Source: Acidimicrobiaceae bacterium
GTDB lineage: Bacteria; Actinomycetota; Acidimicrobiia; Acidimicrobiales; Ilumatobacteraceae
NCBI GenBank assembly: GCA_947467375.1
Contig: CANIHL010000008.1
Span: 1-41,206, forward strand
Length of the DNA stretch: 41,206 bases
Reading direction: 5' to 3'
Made by a program: the position numbers and the translations under genes. The notes under the pieces are model-generated. The model did no database searches, was not told where the DNA came from, and saw only the letters and a program-made list of their open reading frames with translations. This document shows, in pieces, positions 17,918 through 28,900 of the stretch. Position 1 is the first letter of the stretch; each line of letters opens with the position of its first letter.

Positions 17918-18823
17918 ATGAATGATCTCATTGCATCAAATAAGCGTCGAACATTTTTCTTGATGTTCGGTTTTGTGCTTGTGCTTGTGTTGGTGGGTTT
18001 GGCAGTCGGCACACTCATAGGAAACGGAGTAACCGGCACCATTGTCGCGCTGGTGATTTCTGCGGTAATGGCTGTCACGTCGTATTGGAAGTCAGACAAA
18101 ATTGCGCTTGCGGTAAGTCGCGCAGTTCCAGCTGACGTCAATGAGTATCGACGCCTACACAACCTCGTGGAAGGTCTGTGCATCGCGGGCGGGCTTCCAA
18201 AGCCACAGGTGTACATCATTCATGACGATGCTCCGAATGCATTTGCTACGGGCCGCAACCCGAAGAACGCAGCAATTGCCATCACCACCGGATTGCTCAA
18301 TCAAATGAACCGTGTAGAGCTTGAAGGCGTCGTTGCGCACGAACTGTCGCACATTAAGAACTACGACATCCTTGTTTCCACATTGGCGGTCACGTTGGTT
18401 GGGTCAATTGCTTTGATCACCGACATGACATTGCGCATGATGTGGTGGAACGGTGGGCGAGTGAGCCGCAGCGGTGATCGAAATGATCGTGGCAACCCGT
18501 TGGCCATCATTGGGTTCGTACTGTTGTTGGTATCACCAATCATTGCGCGTGCAATGCAGGCTGCGGTGAGTCGTCGCCGTGAAACACTTGCCGATGTTTC
18601 GGCTGTGCGAATGACGAGATACCCGCCAGGACTGATCTCGGCATTAGAAAAACTTCAGGCAGATAACACCGAAACACATTCGGCCAGCATGGCTACCGCT
18701 CATATGTGGATTGAACAACCGTTGTCGGGCGTGAAAGACGCGGGCAGGTTAGGTATGTGGCATAAACTTTTTAATACCCACCCGCCTCTATCCGAGCGAA
18801 TTGCTTTGCTCAGGGAGATGTAA
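17918..18823 (+). CDS. htpX: M48 zinc metalloprotease HtpX
   Basis: HEXXH in 'VVAHELSHIKNYDILVST'; N-terminal TM segments; 'FNTHPPLSERIALL'. Confidence 0.93.
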   Translation: MNDLIASNKRRTFFLMFGFVLVLVLVGLAVGTLIGNGVTGTIVALVISAVMAVTSYWKSDKIALAVSRAVPADVNEYRRLHNLVEGLCIAGGLPKPQVYIIHDDAPNAFATGRNPKNAAIAITTGLLNQMNRVELEGVVAHELSHIKNYDILVSTLAVTLVGSIALITDMTLRMMWWNGGRVSRSGDRNDRGNPLAIIGFVLLLVSPIIARAMQAAVSRRRETLADVSAVRMTRYPPGLISALEKLQADNTETHSASMATAHMWIEQPLSGVKDAGRLGMWHKLFNTHPPLSERIALLREM

Positions 18824-18826
18824 ATC

Positions 18827-19876
18827 ATGAATCGTCGAATAACTGTTTTAGGTTCCCGTTCACTGGTCATTGCAGCAGTCGTAGCGCTGTCTGCATGTGG
18901 AGGATCAAGCGGGTCATCCACAGCATCAACCGACTCGGTTCCAACCACCGATGTGGCAAGTGATGTTCCGGTTAACCCACTACTTGGAACTCCTCTAGAA
19001 GATCCGACAACAGCCACACGTCCCGCAATGGTGGTCAAGATCGACAACCATCCAGGTGCCCGTCCTCAGGCAGGAATCAATCAGGCTGACATTATTTTTG
19101 AAGAGAATGTTGAAAAACTCACTCGCTATGCCGCGGTGTTCCAAAGTTTGGGTTCAGATCCAGTTGGACCAATTCGCAGTGGTCGCTTCCAAGACATCAA
19201 CTTGCTCGGTTCGCTGAACAAGCCATTGTTCGTATGGAGCGGTGGTAACAGCAAGGTGTCCGCAGCGATTGCTAAATCAGATCTCACCGATCTCAGTTAC
19301 TTAAAAGTAAATACTGATGGTGGATTCAAGCGCAGCGAAGACTACAAAGCTCCACACAACTTGTTCGCAGAAACCACGAAGCTATGGACGCTTGCTCCTG
19401 CAGGTTCATCAGCCCCGTCAACTCAGTTTGCGTATCGCACCGTGAGCGATGCAAATGCTTCAACATCTAAAGAGGCCATTGGTCTGAAGGTGTCGATGGA
19501 CGGCGTCAAAGCGCAATGGGATTGGGATGCAACTACAAAAGAGTGGGCACGCACGCAAGACGGCACACCAGTTGTTGACACTGCCGATGTTGCTTTGTCG
19601 GTTCCTAACGTGATTGTTCTTGAAGTGGAGTACACCAACTCATACAGCCCAATTTCTAAGACTCTTGGTTCGGGGAAGGCATACGTCTTCACCAATGGTG
19701 TGATGTACGAAGGCACTTGGACACGCACCGATCGTTTGAAGCCATTTGAGCTGAAGGATTCTGCTGGAGGCGTAATTAAGTTGACGCCCGGCCAGACATT
19801 TGTTGAAGTTGCGCGTGCTGGTAAAACCGCAGTGGTTGCTCCTGGCATGACGCAAGACGAGGTCAAATTCCCGTAA
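18827..19876 (+). CDS. DUF3048-type lipoprotein (YerB-like)
   Basis: Lipobox 'VVALSAC'; 'RPAMVVKIDNHPGARPQAGINQADIIFEENVE'. Confidence 0.88.
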   Translation: MNRRITVLGSRSLVIAAVVALSACGGSSGSSTASTDSVPTTDVASDVPVNPLLGTPLEDPTTATRPAMVVKIDNHPGARPQAGINQADIIFEENVEKLTRYAAVFQSLGSDPVGPIRSGRFQDINLLGSLNKPLFVWSGGNSKVSAAIAKSDLTDLSYLKVNTDGGFKRSEDYKAPHNLFAETTKLWTLAPAGSSAPSTQFAYRTVSDANASTSKEAIGLKVSMDGVKAQWDWDATTKEWARTQDGTPVVDTADVALSVPNVIVLEVEYTNSYSPISKTLGSGKAYVFTNGVMYEGTWTRTDRLKPFELKDSAGGVIKLTPGQTFVEVARAGKTAVVAPGMTQDEVKFP

Positions 19877-19942
19877 TTCGCGATCGGGATTTCCCCGAGT
19901 TGGCTTATGGGTCACGCAAGGCTGGTCGGTACGCTTATTGCT

Positions 19943-20839
19943 ATGACTACTAGCAAGGGCAATTCGGCTTCTGGGCCAATGAGGGTAAATCGTGGCTTGG
20001 CAGAAATGCTCAAGGGCGGCGTCATTATGGACGTAGTCAACCCAGAGCAGGCAAAGATTGCCGAAGATGCTGGCGCAACCGCGGTTATGGCACTAGAGAG
20101 AGTTCCAGCCGACATCCGTCGAGACGGCGGAGTTGCTCGCATGAGTGATCCAGAAATGATTGAGGGCATCAAAGCTGTTGTCACCATTCCAGTCATGGCA
20201 AAAGCTCGCATTGGTCACTTCGTTGAAGCACAGATTCTTGAAGCACTCGGCGTCGACTTTATTGACGAGTCTGAAGTGCTCACACCGGCCGACGAAACGC
20301 ACCACATCGATAAATTCGCATTCACATCTCCGTTTGTGTGCGGTGCAACAAATCTCGGTGAGGCCCTTCGTCGCATTAGCGAAGGCGCTGCACTCATCCG
20401 TTCTAAAGGTGAAGCAGGAACGGGAAACGTTGTCGAAGCAGTTCGTCACTTGCGCAGTATTTTTGGTGATATTCGCCGCATTACACAGGCCGATTCTGCA
20501 GAGTTGTTTGATTGGGCGAAGAAGCTTGGTGCACCATTGCCACTCGTGCAAGAGATTGCAGAGACGGGCAAGTTGCAGGTACCGATCTTTTGTGCTGGCG
20601 GAATAGCCACACCTGCAGACGCAGCATTGGCAATGCAGCTTGGCGCAGAAGCGGTGTTCGTAGGGTCAGGCATTTTCAAGAGCGATGATCCGTCGCCACG
20701 CGCGAAAGCAATTGTTCAGGCAACTGCGCACTTCCGCGATGCTCATGTGTTGGCAAAAGTAAGTCGCAATCTTGGCGCGCCGATGACCGGTATCGGAATG
20801 GACAAGATCAACGAGCGCTACGCCGACCGCGGCTGGTAA
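19943..20839 (+). CDS. pdxS: Pyridoxal 5'-phosphate synthase lyase subunit
   Basis: '[40 protein letters not shown]'. Confidence 0.97.
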   Translation: MTTSKGNSASGPMRVNRGLAEMLKGGVIMDVVNPEQAKIAEDAGATAVMALERVPADIRRDGGVARMSDPEMIEGIKAVVTIPVMAKARIGHFVEAQILEALGVDFIDESEVLTPADETHHIDKFAFTSPFVCGATNLGEALRRISEGAALIRSKGEAGTGNVVEAVRHLRSIFGDIRRITQADSAELFDWAKKLGAPLPLVQEIAETGKLQVPIFCAGGIATPADAALAMQLGAEAVFVGSGIFKSDDPSPRAKAIVQATAHFRDAHVLAKVSRNLGAPMTGIGMDKINERYADRGW

Positions 20840-20850
20840 AGCAGCACCAC

Positions 20851-21432
20851 TTGTCTCGCGTAGTTGGCGTTCTTGCATTGCAGGGCGCTTTCGAAGCTCA
20901 TCAACATGTTTTGCGCGAACTTGGGTTCGAAACAGTTCAAGTTCGAACACCAGCAGAATTGGAATTGGTCGATGCGTTAGTTATGCCTGGCGGTGAGTCC
21001 ACCACGATGTCGCATTTGCTGGTGACTTCGGGATTATTCGAATCTATTGATGCACGGCTGAAACAGGGGATGCCAGTGTTTGGTACGTGTGCCGGAATGA
21101 TCTTGCTTGCACAGGGTGTGCTTGATGGCCGATCGGATCAAAAGAGTTTTGGGGCCATCGATATTGATGTGAAGCGCAATGCGTACGGTCGTCAAATCGA
21201 TAGTTTCGAAACCGATATTGCCGTTGATGGATTTGTCGATGATTTCCACGCAGTTTTCATTCGTGCGCCACAGATTGCACGATATGGCGATGGCGTAACG
21301 GTTTTGGCTCGACATGGTCAAGACGTTGTCCTCGCGCGACAGGGTTCAGTGATGGTTGCATCATTTCATCCCGAGCTCACAAGCGATATGCGCATTCATT
21401 CTTTGTTCACAGGTTTACTTCAGGAGGTATAG
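20851..21432 (+). CDS. pdxT: Pyridoxal 5'-phosphate synthase glutaminase subunit
   Basis: 'VGVLALQGAFEAHQHVLRELG', 'MPGGESTTMSHLL', 'GTCAGMILLA'; TTG start. Confidence 0.95.
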   Translation: MSRVVGVLALQGAFEAHQHVLRELGFETVQVRTPAELELVDALVMPGGESTTMSHLLVTSGLFESIDARLKQGMPVFGTCAGMILLAQGVLDGRSDQKSFGAIDIDVKRNAYGRQIDSFETDIAVDGFVDDFHAVFIRAPQIARYGDGVTVLARHGQDVVLARQGSVMVASFHPELTSDMRIHSLFTGLLQEV

Positions 21433-21434
21433 AG

Positions 21435-22184
21435 ATGTCCGGTCACTCCAAATGGGCAACCATCAAGCGCAAGAAGGGCGCTATTGATGCTGCACGCGGA
21501 AAGATTTTTGCGAAGATGTCGCGTCAACTTGAAGTAGCCACGCGTGAAGGCGGCGGAGATCCATCGAGCAATGCAACGCTGCGAACCATTATTCAAAAGG
21601 CCAAAGCAGCTCACATGACAAACGACGCAATTGATCGTGCTGTAAAGCGTGGTCTTGGAGAACAAACCGGAGCAGCATTTGAATCCGTGACGTACGAGGG
21701 TTATGCACCAGGTGGAGTAGCCATGTTGGTCGATGCGCTGACGAATAATCGAAATCGCACCGCAGCAGACGTGCGCATGGCATTCAGCAAATCGGGTGGC
21801 GCGTTGGCTGAACCCGGTGCAGTGGCTTGGCAGTTTTCACGAAAAGGCATCGTGCAAATTGAAAAGAACATCAGTGAAGACGACGTAATGCTCGTTGCCT
21901 TAGACCACGGTGCAGAAGATGTTGCTGATGACGGCGATTCATGGCGTGTAACGTGCGAATCAACCACAGTGTTCGAACTGAAAACTGCGCTCGAGGGTGC
22001 GGGAATGAATGTAGTGTCGGCTGCAAGCACCATGGTGTCGTCAATGAGCGTTGCCGTAACGGGCGCTGATGATGCAAAAGCAATTTTGAAAATTATGGAT
22101 GATCTTGAAGACAACGACGATGTACAAGATGTGTACGCAAACTTTGACATTTCAGACGAACTATTAAACGAGGTAGCACAATGA
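21435..22184 (+). CDS. yebC: YebC/PmpR family regulator
   Basis: '[35 protein letters not shown]'. Confidence 0.97.
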   Translation: MSGHSKWATIKRKKGAIDAARGKIFAKMSRQLEVATREGGGDPSSNATLRTIIQKAKAAHMTNDAIDRAVKRGLGEQTGAAFESVTYEGYAPGGVAMLVDALTNNRNRTAADVRMAFSKSGGALAEPGAVAWQFSRKGIVQIEKNISEDDVMLVALDHGAEDVADDGDSWRVTCESTTVFELKTALEGAGMNVVSAASTMVSSMSVAVTGADDAKAILKIMDDLEDNDDVQDVYANFDISDELLNEVAQ

Positions 22185-22642
22185 CAATCAACGTTGGAGA
22201 TCAAGCACCGCAGTTCACACTGCCGGGCACAGGCGGCAAGTCATTCTCACTTTCCGACTTCACAGGCAAGCCAGTGGTGTTGGTGTTTTATCCGGGCGAC
22301 AACACGCCGGTGTGCACCAAACAGCTGTGCTCGTACAACAATGAAATGAGTGAGTTCGATTCTGTCGGCGCTCAAGTGGTGGGAATTTCCTCGCAAGATG
22401 TGGCCAGCCATGACGAGTTTTCGGGTAAGCACGGGTTCTCGTTTCCGCTTCTTGCCGATGTTGATAAATCAGTTTCCAAGCAATACGGCATTCTCGGACC
22501 ACTTGGGATACCTCGCCGCAGCGTGTTCGTCATTGATGGATCCGGGGTAGTCCGCTACGTTCACCGTGCTCTTGTGGGGCTTTCCTTCCGCCCAGTAGAG
22601 GAACTAGTGGCTGCGGTAGAAAAGGCCAAACTCGGTCAGTAG
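22181..22642 (+). CDS. bcp: Peroxiredoxin (BCP/AhpC-TSA)
   Basis: '[24 protein letters not shown]'. Confidence 0.92.
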   Translation: MTINVGDQAPQFTLPGTGGKSFSLSDFTGKPVVLVFYPGDNTPVCTKQLCSYNNEMSEFDSVGAQVVGISSQDVASHDEFSGKHGFSFPLLADVDKSVSKQYGILGPLGIPRRSVFVIDGSGVVRYVHRALVGLSFRPVEELVAAVEKAKLGQ

Positions 22643-22649
22643 GCCCAAC

Positions 22650-22655
22650 TAGGCT
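22650..22655 (+). promoter_or_regulatory. Putative leaderless -10 (TAGGCT), 7 nt before ruvC ATG
   Basis: TAGGCT-tgaacat-ATG. Confidence 0.6.
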
Positions 22656-22662
22656 TGAACAT

Positions 22663-23196
22663 ATGTTCGCCCCGTCGTCCACCGTGGTACTGGGTATAGA
22701 CCCTGGCCTCACGCGGTGCGGGTATGCGGCACTGGCCCCAATCGCGGGCGGATCTATTGAAGCCATTTCAATGGGCGTGTTGACTTCGCCCAAAGAGGAC
22801 TCCCTTCCGCGACGGTTGGCATTGTTGCAGTGTGATCTTGAGGCATTGATCGCTGAAGTGAAGCCGACCGCCATTGCAGTAGAGCAAGTGTTTTTCCAAA
22901 ACAATGTGCGCACCGCAATGAGCGTTGGGCAGGCAAGTGGCTTGGTGTTAGCACTTGCTTACAAATTGGGCATCGAGGTGGTGCAGTACACGCCGAGTCA
23001 AGTGAAGAGTTCAGTTGCTGGTTCTGGCACTGCAAATAAATTGCAAGTGCAAAAAATGGTGCAACGGCGCCTGGGGCTCAGTGTGTTGCCAACACCTGCT
23101 GACGCAGCTGATGCTGCAGCAGTTGCGTTGTGTCATCTGGCGGTTGCTCCATTAGCGAACAGTGTGAAGCGTGCAACAACAGGTGCCAAATCATGA
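22663..23196 (+). CDS. ruvC: Holliday junction resolvase RuvC
   Basis: 'VLGIDPGLTRCGYAAL', 'AVEQVFFQNNVRTAMSVGQASG'. Confidence 0.96.
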   Translation: MFAPSSTVVLGIDPGLTRCGYAALAPIAGGSIEAISMGVLTSPKEDSLPRRLALLQCDLEALIAEVKPTAIAVEQVFFQNNVRTAMSVGQASGLVLALAYKLGIEVVQYTPSQVKSSVAGSGTANKLQVQKMVQRRLGLSVLPTPADAADAAAVALCHLAVAPLANSVKRATTGAKS

Positions 23197-23786
23197 TTGG
23201 CTCGCTGCGTGGAATAGTTGTGGAGCGCAATGCTGATTCAACGGTGTTATTCGAAGTTGGTGGTGTTGGCTATTTGGTGCACGTCACTCCACGTACGCTT
23301 GCCGAACTTGAGCCAACCTCGAATGCATTCATGCACGTGTACCACCACATTCGTGAGGATGCACAAACGCTGTTTGGTTTTCTTGAAAAGGAAGAACGCG
23401 TTGCATTCGACACGTTGATCGCAACACATGGCATTGGGCCAAGCATGGCCATGTCTATCTTGGCCACTCATTCACCTCGGGCACTGATCGATATTGTTGC
23501 CACCAACGATCACGGTGCTCTCACGTTGGTACCTGGTGTGGGTAAAAAAACTGCCGAGCGTTTGCTCATTGAATTGCGCGGCAAACTGCAGCTGCCAGTA
23601 CTTGATGCAATGGTGGATGGAAAATCTGTTGGGACGTCGGTAATGACCGACGTCCGCGAAGCACTTACAGGTCTCGGTTACTCAAGCGAAGAAATTCGCG
23701 AAGTGTTGCGTGATCTTTCTGCAACCGACACTGCTGAAAATGTATTACGTCAAGCCTTGAATGCGTTAGGAGTACGACGTGCGTGA
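23193..23786 (+). CDS. ruvA: Holliday junction helicase subunit RuvA
   Basis: '[13 protein letters not shown]', '[21 protein letters not shown]'; ATGA overlap with ruvC. Confidence 0.96.
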   Translation: MIGSLRGIVVERNADSTVLFEVGGVGYLVHVTPRTLAELEPTSNAFMHVYHHIREDAQTLFGFLEKEERVAFDTLIATHGIGPSMAMSILATHSPRALIDIVATNDHGALTLVPGVGKKTAERLLIELRGKLQLPVLDAMVDGKSVGTSVMTDVREALTGLGYSSEEIREVLRDLSATDTAENVLRQALNALGVRRA

Positions 23787-24807
23787 AGAATTTGTAGACC
23801 CGCAGTATCGCCCAGAGGATCACATTGAACAAGCCGATGAAACGGGATTGCGTCCCAAGTCGCTCGACGAATTTGTTGGGCAGCGAGAACTGAAAGAACA
23901 TCTCGGCATTGTGCTTGAAGCCGCTCGCCGTCGCGGGCAAGCAGCAGACCATATTTTGTTGGCTGGCCCTCCAGGACTTGGCAAGACAACGATGGCATCC
24001 ATCGTTGCTTCAGAAATGAATGCCCACATTCACATCACCTCTGGCCCAGCACTTGAGCGCGCTGGAGATCTCGCTGCAATTCTGACGAAGCTAGAGCCCA
24101 ACGACGTGTTGTTCATTGATGAAATTCATCGTCTATCGAGAACAGTTGAAGAGATTTTGTATCCAGCCATGGAGGACTTTCAGATTGACATCGTTGTTGG
24201 TAAGGGTCCAGCTGCCTCGTCCATTCGCCTAACTCTTCCGCGTTTTACTTTGATTGGCGCCACCACGCGTACGGGAATGATTACAGGACCATTGCGAGAC
24301 CGCTTCGGTCTTGTTGCCAGACTCGATTACTACGACGACGAAGAACTGCAACGCATTGTTCGACGCGCTGCCGGAATATTGGATGTCACCATTGACGATC
24401 AAGGTGCAGCAGAAATTGCCCGACGTTCGCGTGGCACTCCGCGCATCGCCAACAGGTTGCTGCGTCGCGTTCGCGATTTCGCGGAAGTCAGAGGCAATGG
24501 AAAAGTGAACAAAGCATCTGCGCGCGAAGCGTTGTCGGTGTTTGGCGTTGACGACCTCGGCCTCGACAAAGTTGACAGAGCAGTGCTCGGTGCAATTTGT
24601 AATCAGTTCAATGGTGGACCTGTTGGGCTTTCCACGCTTGCCATCAGCGTCAGCGAACAAACCGAAACCATTGAAGACGTCTATGAACCGTTCCTCATTC
24701 AGCAGGGGCTCATCGCGCGCACGCCGCGTGGTCGAGTGGCAATGCCTTCTGCATGGACGCATTTAGGTCTTGTCGCACCAGCGCAAGATCCTCACCTGTT
24801 TTCCTGA
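23779..24807 (+). CDS. ruvB: Holliday junction helicase subunit RuvB
   Basis: '[19 protein letters not shown]', '[21 protein letters not shown]'. Confidence 0.97.
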   Translation: MREEFVDPQYRPEDHIEQADETGLRPKSLDEFVGQRELKEHLGIVLEAARRRGQAADHILLAGPPGLGKTTMASIVASEMNAHIHITSGPALERAGDLAAILTKLEPNDVLFIDEIHRLSRTVEEILYPAMEDFQIDIVVGKGPAASSIRLTLPRFTLIGATTRTGMITGPLRDRFGLVARLDYYDDEELQRIVRRAAGILDVTIDDQGAAEIARRSRGTPRIANRLLRRVRDFAEVRGNGKVNKASAREALSVFGVDDLGLDKVDRAVLGAICNQFNGGPVGLSTLAISVSEQTETIEDVYEPFLIQQGLIARTPRGRVAMPSAWTHLGLVAPAQDPHLFS

Positions 24808-24840
24808 CAAACGTACATTTCGAGATGTAGGTTTTTGATC

Positions 24841-25878
24841 TTGGATATTTCACATATCGACTACGTGTTGCCAGACGAGCTCATTGCTCAAACGCCCATT
24901 GAGCCACGGGACTCTGCTCGGCTTCTTGTAGATGCTGCGGATGAAATCGAGCATCGACAGGTAAGCGACATTATTGAATATTTGCGCGCAGGAGACGTTC
25001 TCGTTGTGAATCACACTCGTGTGCTGCCTGCTCGGCTCAAACTAAAGCGACGCACTGGAGGAGCGGTGGAAGTGCTGTTGCTGGAAGAACGTGACGCAGA
25101 CCAGATGCAGTGGGAAGCGCTCGTTCGTCCTGGCGGGAAGCTTTCGCTCGGCGAAGAACTGATTGATAGTACAGGCGATGTGATGTTGCGAATAGGAGAT
25201 CGGACACAGGCGGGGGACACGTTCTTCGTTCAATTTGTGGCGCGCACCCACGAAGAGGCAATGCAGAAGATTATGGATACAGGTGAGATGCCGCTGCCTC
25301 CGTACATCACAACTGCGCTTGCAGATCAGAGCCGTTATCAAACGGTGTTCGCACATGACCAGAAATCATCGGCCGCGCCAACGGCGGGCTTGCATTTCAC
25401 TCCTGAATTGCTTGCACGAATTCGTGAGGCCGGAGTGGAGATTTGCGAAGTTGAACTTGTTGTTGGGCTCGACACGTTTAAGCCTATTTCAGTGGAAAAC
25501 CCTCTTGACCACGTCATCCATACCGAGTCGTATCGCGTACCAGCAGACACGATTGATGCATGTAAACGTGCACGAGAAAGTGGTGGGCGAGTGATTGCCA
25601 TAGGTACAACAGCAACGCGAGCGTTAGAGAGTGCTGCAACATTTGGCGAGTTGCAAGGACGCACGAACTTGTTTATTACTCCTGGATACCAATGGAAAGT
25701 TGTGGACATGATGATGACCAACTTCCACATGCCGAGAACAACACTGTTACTGATGGTGGAATCTTTCATCGGTGTGAAATGGCGAGCAATATATTCAGAA
25801 GCAATTGAGCAGCGTTATCGCATGTTGTCGTTTGGCGATGCGATGCTGCTGTACCGTGGAACAAATGTTTCCAGTTGA
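24841..25878 (+). CDS. queA: tRNA preQ1(34) S-adenosylmethionine ribosyltransferase-isomerase
   Basis: 'DISHIDYVLPDELIAQTPIEPRDSARLL', 'PTAGLHFTPELL'; start proposed at TTG 24841 (ORF track 24835). Confidence 0.93.
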   Translation: MDISHIDYVLPDELIAQTPIEPRDSARLLVDAADEIEHRQVSDIIEYLRAGDVLVVNHTRVLPARLKLKRRTGGAVEVLLLEERDADQMQWEALVRPGGKLSLGEELIDSTGDVMLRIGDRTQAGDTFFVQFVARTHEEAMQKIMDTGEMPLPPYITTALADQSRYQTVFAHDQKSSAAPTAGLHFTPELLARIREAGVEICEVELVVGLDTFKPISVENPLDHVIHTESYRVPADTIDACKRARESGGRVIAIGTTATRALESAATFGELQGRTNLFITPGYQWKVVDMMMTNFHMPRTTLLLMVESFIGVKWRAIYSEAIEQRYRMLSFGDAMLLYRGTNVSS

Positions 25879-26986
25879 ATTCACCGAGATCGCACGCGAT
25901 GGTGGCGCGCGTGCAGGAATTGCGGCAACACACAGGGGAACGTATTCCACTCCATGTTTCATGCCCGTTGGTACGCGTGGTGCAATCAAATATCTGAGCG
26001 CGTCAGATTACGAACAGATAGGCGCGCAAATTGTGTTGGGCAATACGTATCACCTGATGTTGCGCCCCGGGGCAGAGACCGTCGCTCACTTTGGTGGTCT
26101 GGGTGCATTCGCAGGTTGGGGTGGCCTTACGCTCACCGACTCTGGTGGCTTCCAGGTGTTTTCACTAGACCCTGATGTTGATGATGACGGTGTCACGTTT
26201 AAGTCGACCTATGACGGTTCGAAGCATCGATTCACTCCTGAGTCCGCAGTGCATACTCAACAGCTTCTTGGTGCCGATATTCAGATGGTGCTCGATGTGT
26301 GCCCACCACTTCCTTCGCCTCCACATGTTGTGCGCTTAGCGCTGGAACGAACGTCTGCGTGGGCTGAACGAGCAAAGGTCTCGCACACGCGTGAAGATCA
26401 ATCGCTGTTCGGAATCGTTCAGGGCGGTATTGATGAGAACATGCGTACAGAAAGCGCGCAGCGCACTGCGGCATTGAATTTTGACGGTTATGGAATTGGT
26501 GGTTTGTCTGTTGGTGAAACTCGCGATGAAATGATTCCTGCCCTCGCAGCCGCAGTTGCGCACCTTCCAGCAAATCGGCCGCGATATTTAATGGGTGTTG
26601 GTGACCCTGCATCACTCGTTGAGGCTGTGAATCTTGGGGTGGATCAATTTGATTGCGTTTTGCAAACTCGCTTAGGTCGACATGGAACTGCACTCACATC
26701 TACTGGCCGAGTGAATTTGAAGCGCGCAGAGTTTGTGTTGAGCGATGAACCAATTGACGCTCAATGTTCATGCATGGTGTGTCGGCGTCATTCACGCGGT
26801 TACATCCGTCACCTGTTTCAAGTCGGTGAGCCAACGGCTTCGCGTCTTGTTTCGATTCACAACGTGGCCTGGACCATCGAGCTCATGAATCAGATGCGCA
26901 GGGCAATTGTCGATGGCTCGTTTGCCTCACTTCGAGAGGAAATACTTGCTGTGTGGGGGGACGCGATGGGATCAGCGGCCTCCTAG
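25865..26986 (+). CDS. tgt: tRNA-guanine transglycosylase
   Basis: 'GGLTLTDSGGFQVFSL', 'CSCMVCRRHSRGYIRHLF' zinc-binding cysteines. Confidence 0.96.
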   Translation: MFPVEFTEIARDGGARAGIAATHRGTYSTPCFMPVGTRGAIKYLSASDYEQIGAQIVLGNTYHLMLRPGAETVAHFGGLGAFAGWGGLTLTDSGGFQVFSLDPDVDDDGVTFKSTYDGSKHRFTPESAVHTQQLLGADIQMVLDVCPPLPSPPHVVRLALERTSAWAERAKVSHTREDQSLFGIVQGGIDENMRTESAQRTAALNFDGYGIGGLSVGETRDEMIPALAAAVAHLPANRPRYLMGVGDPASLVEAVNLGVDQFDCVLQTRLGRHGTALTSTGRVNLKRAEFVLSDEPIDAQCSCMVCRRHSRGYIRHLFQVGEPTASRLVSIHNVAWTIELMNQMRRAIVDGSFASLREEILAVWGDAMGSAAS

Positions 26987-27016
26987 CGTTGCGTTAGGCG
27001 AGTAGAGTCATTGCCT

Positions 27017-27352
27017 ATGTTCCACGTCATTTCAGTCCTCGCTGCATCTAGTTCATCTTCAAGTTCGCCGCTCAGTTTTTTACCGATCGTTGCCATTTTT
27101 GGAGCGATGTACTTCGTGCTCATTCGCCCACAGCGCAAGCGCGCTAAGGAGCAAAAGGATCTTCAGGGTGCCCTCGCCGAAGGAGATCACGTTCTCTTGA
27201 ATTCGGGTATCTATGGCTACATCTCGCAAATCGAAGAAGACAAGCCGTACATCTGGTTTGAAGCCAACACCGGAGTCGAATTCCGTATTAACCGTTCGGC
27301 TGTAGCTGGAAAGACTCCAGATCCTGCCAACCCATCAGCAGAGCAGAAGTAG
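27017..27352 (+). CDS. yajC: Preprotein translocase subunit YajC
   Basis: 'FGAMYFVLIRPQRKRAKEQKDLQ'. Confidence 0.93.
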   Translation: MFHVISVLAASSSSSSSPLSFLPIVAIFGAMYFVLIRPQRKRAKEQKDLQGALAEGDHVLLNSGIYGYISQIEEDKPYIWFEANTGVEFRINRSAVAGKTPDPANPSAEQK

Positions 27353-27364
27353 TAGTTCGCGCAC

Positions 27365-28900
27365 ATGGTTCGTCGTCTCGTTGTTTCTTTGGTCGGAGTG
27401 ATCGTTGTTGTATTTGGCCTACTTGTAGGCAACCTCGTTGCAGGAAACGTTCCTGCACTCGGGCTTGACCTTCAAGGTGGCGCATCGGTGACGCTGCAAC
27501 CCGAAGGAACATACGATGCGAAAGCACTCGATGTTGCGCTCACCATCATTCGCGCTCGCGTTGACTCCATTGGCGTATCAGAGCCAGAAATTATTCGTCA
27601 GGGTGACACTGTGGTGGTCAACCTTCCTGGTGTTCAAGATCAGCAACGAGCACTGGACATCATCGGTAAGCAGGGTCAATTGTTGCTCCGTCCGGTATTG
27701 CAAGCTGAAACAATCAACACAGGCACCGACACAACTGTGCCTGGCGCAACGACAGTTGTTGACTCAACGTTGCCAGCTTCCAGTGGACCAGGAAGCTCAC
27801 GACGTGTTGCAGCAACAACAGTTCCGCCAACTACTGCAACTCCAGTTTCAACTTCGCCATCGACAGTTGCAGCGACACCAAGTTCGACTCCATCGCTTGC
27901 TGAAGTGTTGGCAAGTCAAGATGCCAACGACCCGAATGCAACTGTGGTGTTGCTCGGCAAGAACGGCGATGTGTTCTCGGCAGGTCCTGCTGGAGCATCT
28001 GGTTTGGTGTTTAGCAACGATGCCACTGCCGAAGTGAACAACGGATCATGGAGCGTTGTAGTTGGTCTGCTGAAAGGCTCTGCCGGAGAAGACATTTGGA
28101 ATGCATTGTCCACACGCTGCTTTAACAAAGACGCAACGTGCCCAACCGGTCAAATTGCCATTGTGCTCGACGGTGAAGTCATATCGGCACCCGTTGTGCA
28201 ACAGGCTGTGTTCACCGGTGGCAATGTGCAAATTTCGGGAAGCTTCGATGAGGCTGAGGCTCGTGACTTGGCCAAGATCCTTGAGTTCGGTGCTGTGCCA
28301 GTGAAATTTTCTGTCGCCACCGTACAAACAGTTTCACCAACTCTGGGCAAAGACTCATTACGAGCAGCAATTATCTCCGGGCTTGTTGGCGTGCTGTTAG
28401 TGATGCTGTTCTTCTTCTTTTACTATCGATTGCTCACCATCGTCGTGGTCGGTGGACTCTCTATTTCAGGTGCATTCCTGTGGAGCATCATTGCGTATTT
28501 GTCGAAGACCAACGGCCTAGCGCTCACGCTTTCAGGTGTTGCTGGAATCATTGTGTCCATTGGTGTCACTGTTGACTCCTATGTGGTGTTCTTCGAGCGA
28601 CTGAAGGACGAATTGGTCAGTGGTAAGACCATGCGTGGAGCGGCTCAACGCAGCTTTGCTTCGGCATGGCGCACCATTTTGGCTGCCGACACGGTGTCGT
28701 TTATCGGCGCAATCATCCTGTGGAGACTCACCGTTGGTTCAGTTCGCGGATTCGCGTTCTTCCTCGGCCTCTCCACATTGGCGGACGTTTTTGTTGCCTA
28801 CTTGTTCACTCGGCCAGCAATTCTGTTGCTTGCACGATCGAAGTTCATGGCAGGTCGCAACGTACTCGGCGTAGTAGTTGCAAAGGAGGTGACGGCATGA
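27365..28900 (+). CDS. secD: Protein translocase subunit SecD
   Basis: 'LGLDLQGGASVTLQP', 'RARVDSIGVSEPEI', C-terminal SecD/F TM domain; Thr/Ser/Pro-rich insertion. Confidence 0.95.
   Translation: MVRRLVVSLVGVIVVVFGLLVGNLVAGNVPALGLDLQGGASVTLQPEGTYDAKALDVALTIIRARVDSIGVSEPEIIRQGDTVVVNLPGVQDQQRALDIIGKQGQLLLRPVLQAETINTGTDTTVPGATTVVDSTLPASSGPGSSRRVAATTVPPTTATPVSTSPSTVAATPSSTPSLAEVLASQDANDPNATVVLLGKNGDVFSAGPAGASGLVFSNDATAEVNNGSWSVVVGLLKGSAGEDIWNALSTRCFNKDATCPTGQIAIVLDGEVISAPVVQQAVFTGGNVQISGSFDEAEARDLAKILEFGAVPVKFSVATVQTVSPTLGKDSLRAAIISGLVGVLLVMLFFFFYYRLLTIVVVGGLSISGAFLWSIIAYLSKTNGLALTLSGVAGIIVSIGVTVDSYVVFFERLKDELVSGKTMRGAAQRSFASAWRTILAADTVSFIGAIILWRLTVGSVRGFAFFLGLSTLADVFVAYLFTRPAILLLARSKFMAGRNVLGVVVAKEVTA

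Noticed and set aside
19876-19906. Possible terminator hairpin TCGGG-atttc-CCCGA after the DUF3048 gene
   Set aside because: Only a 5-bp stem and no U-tract; too weak to call.
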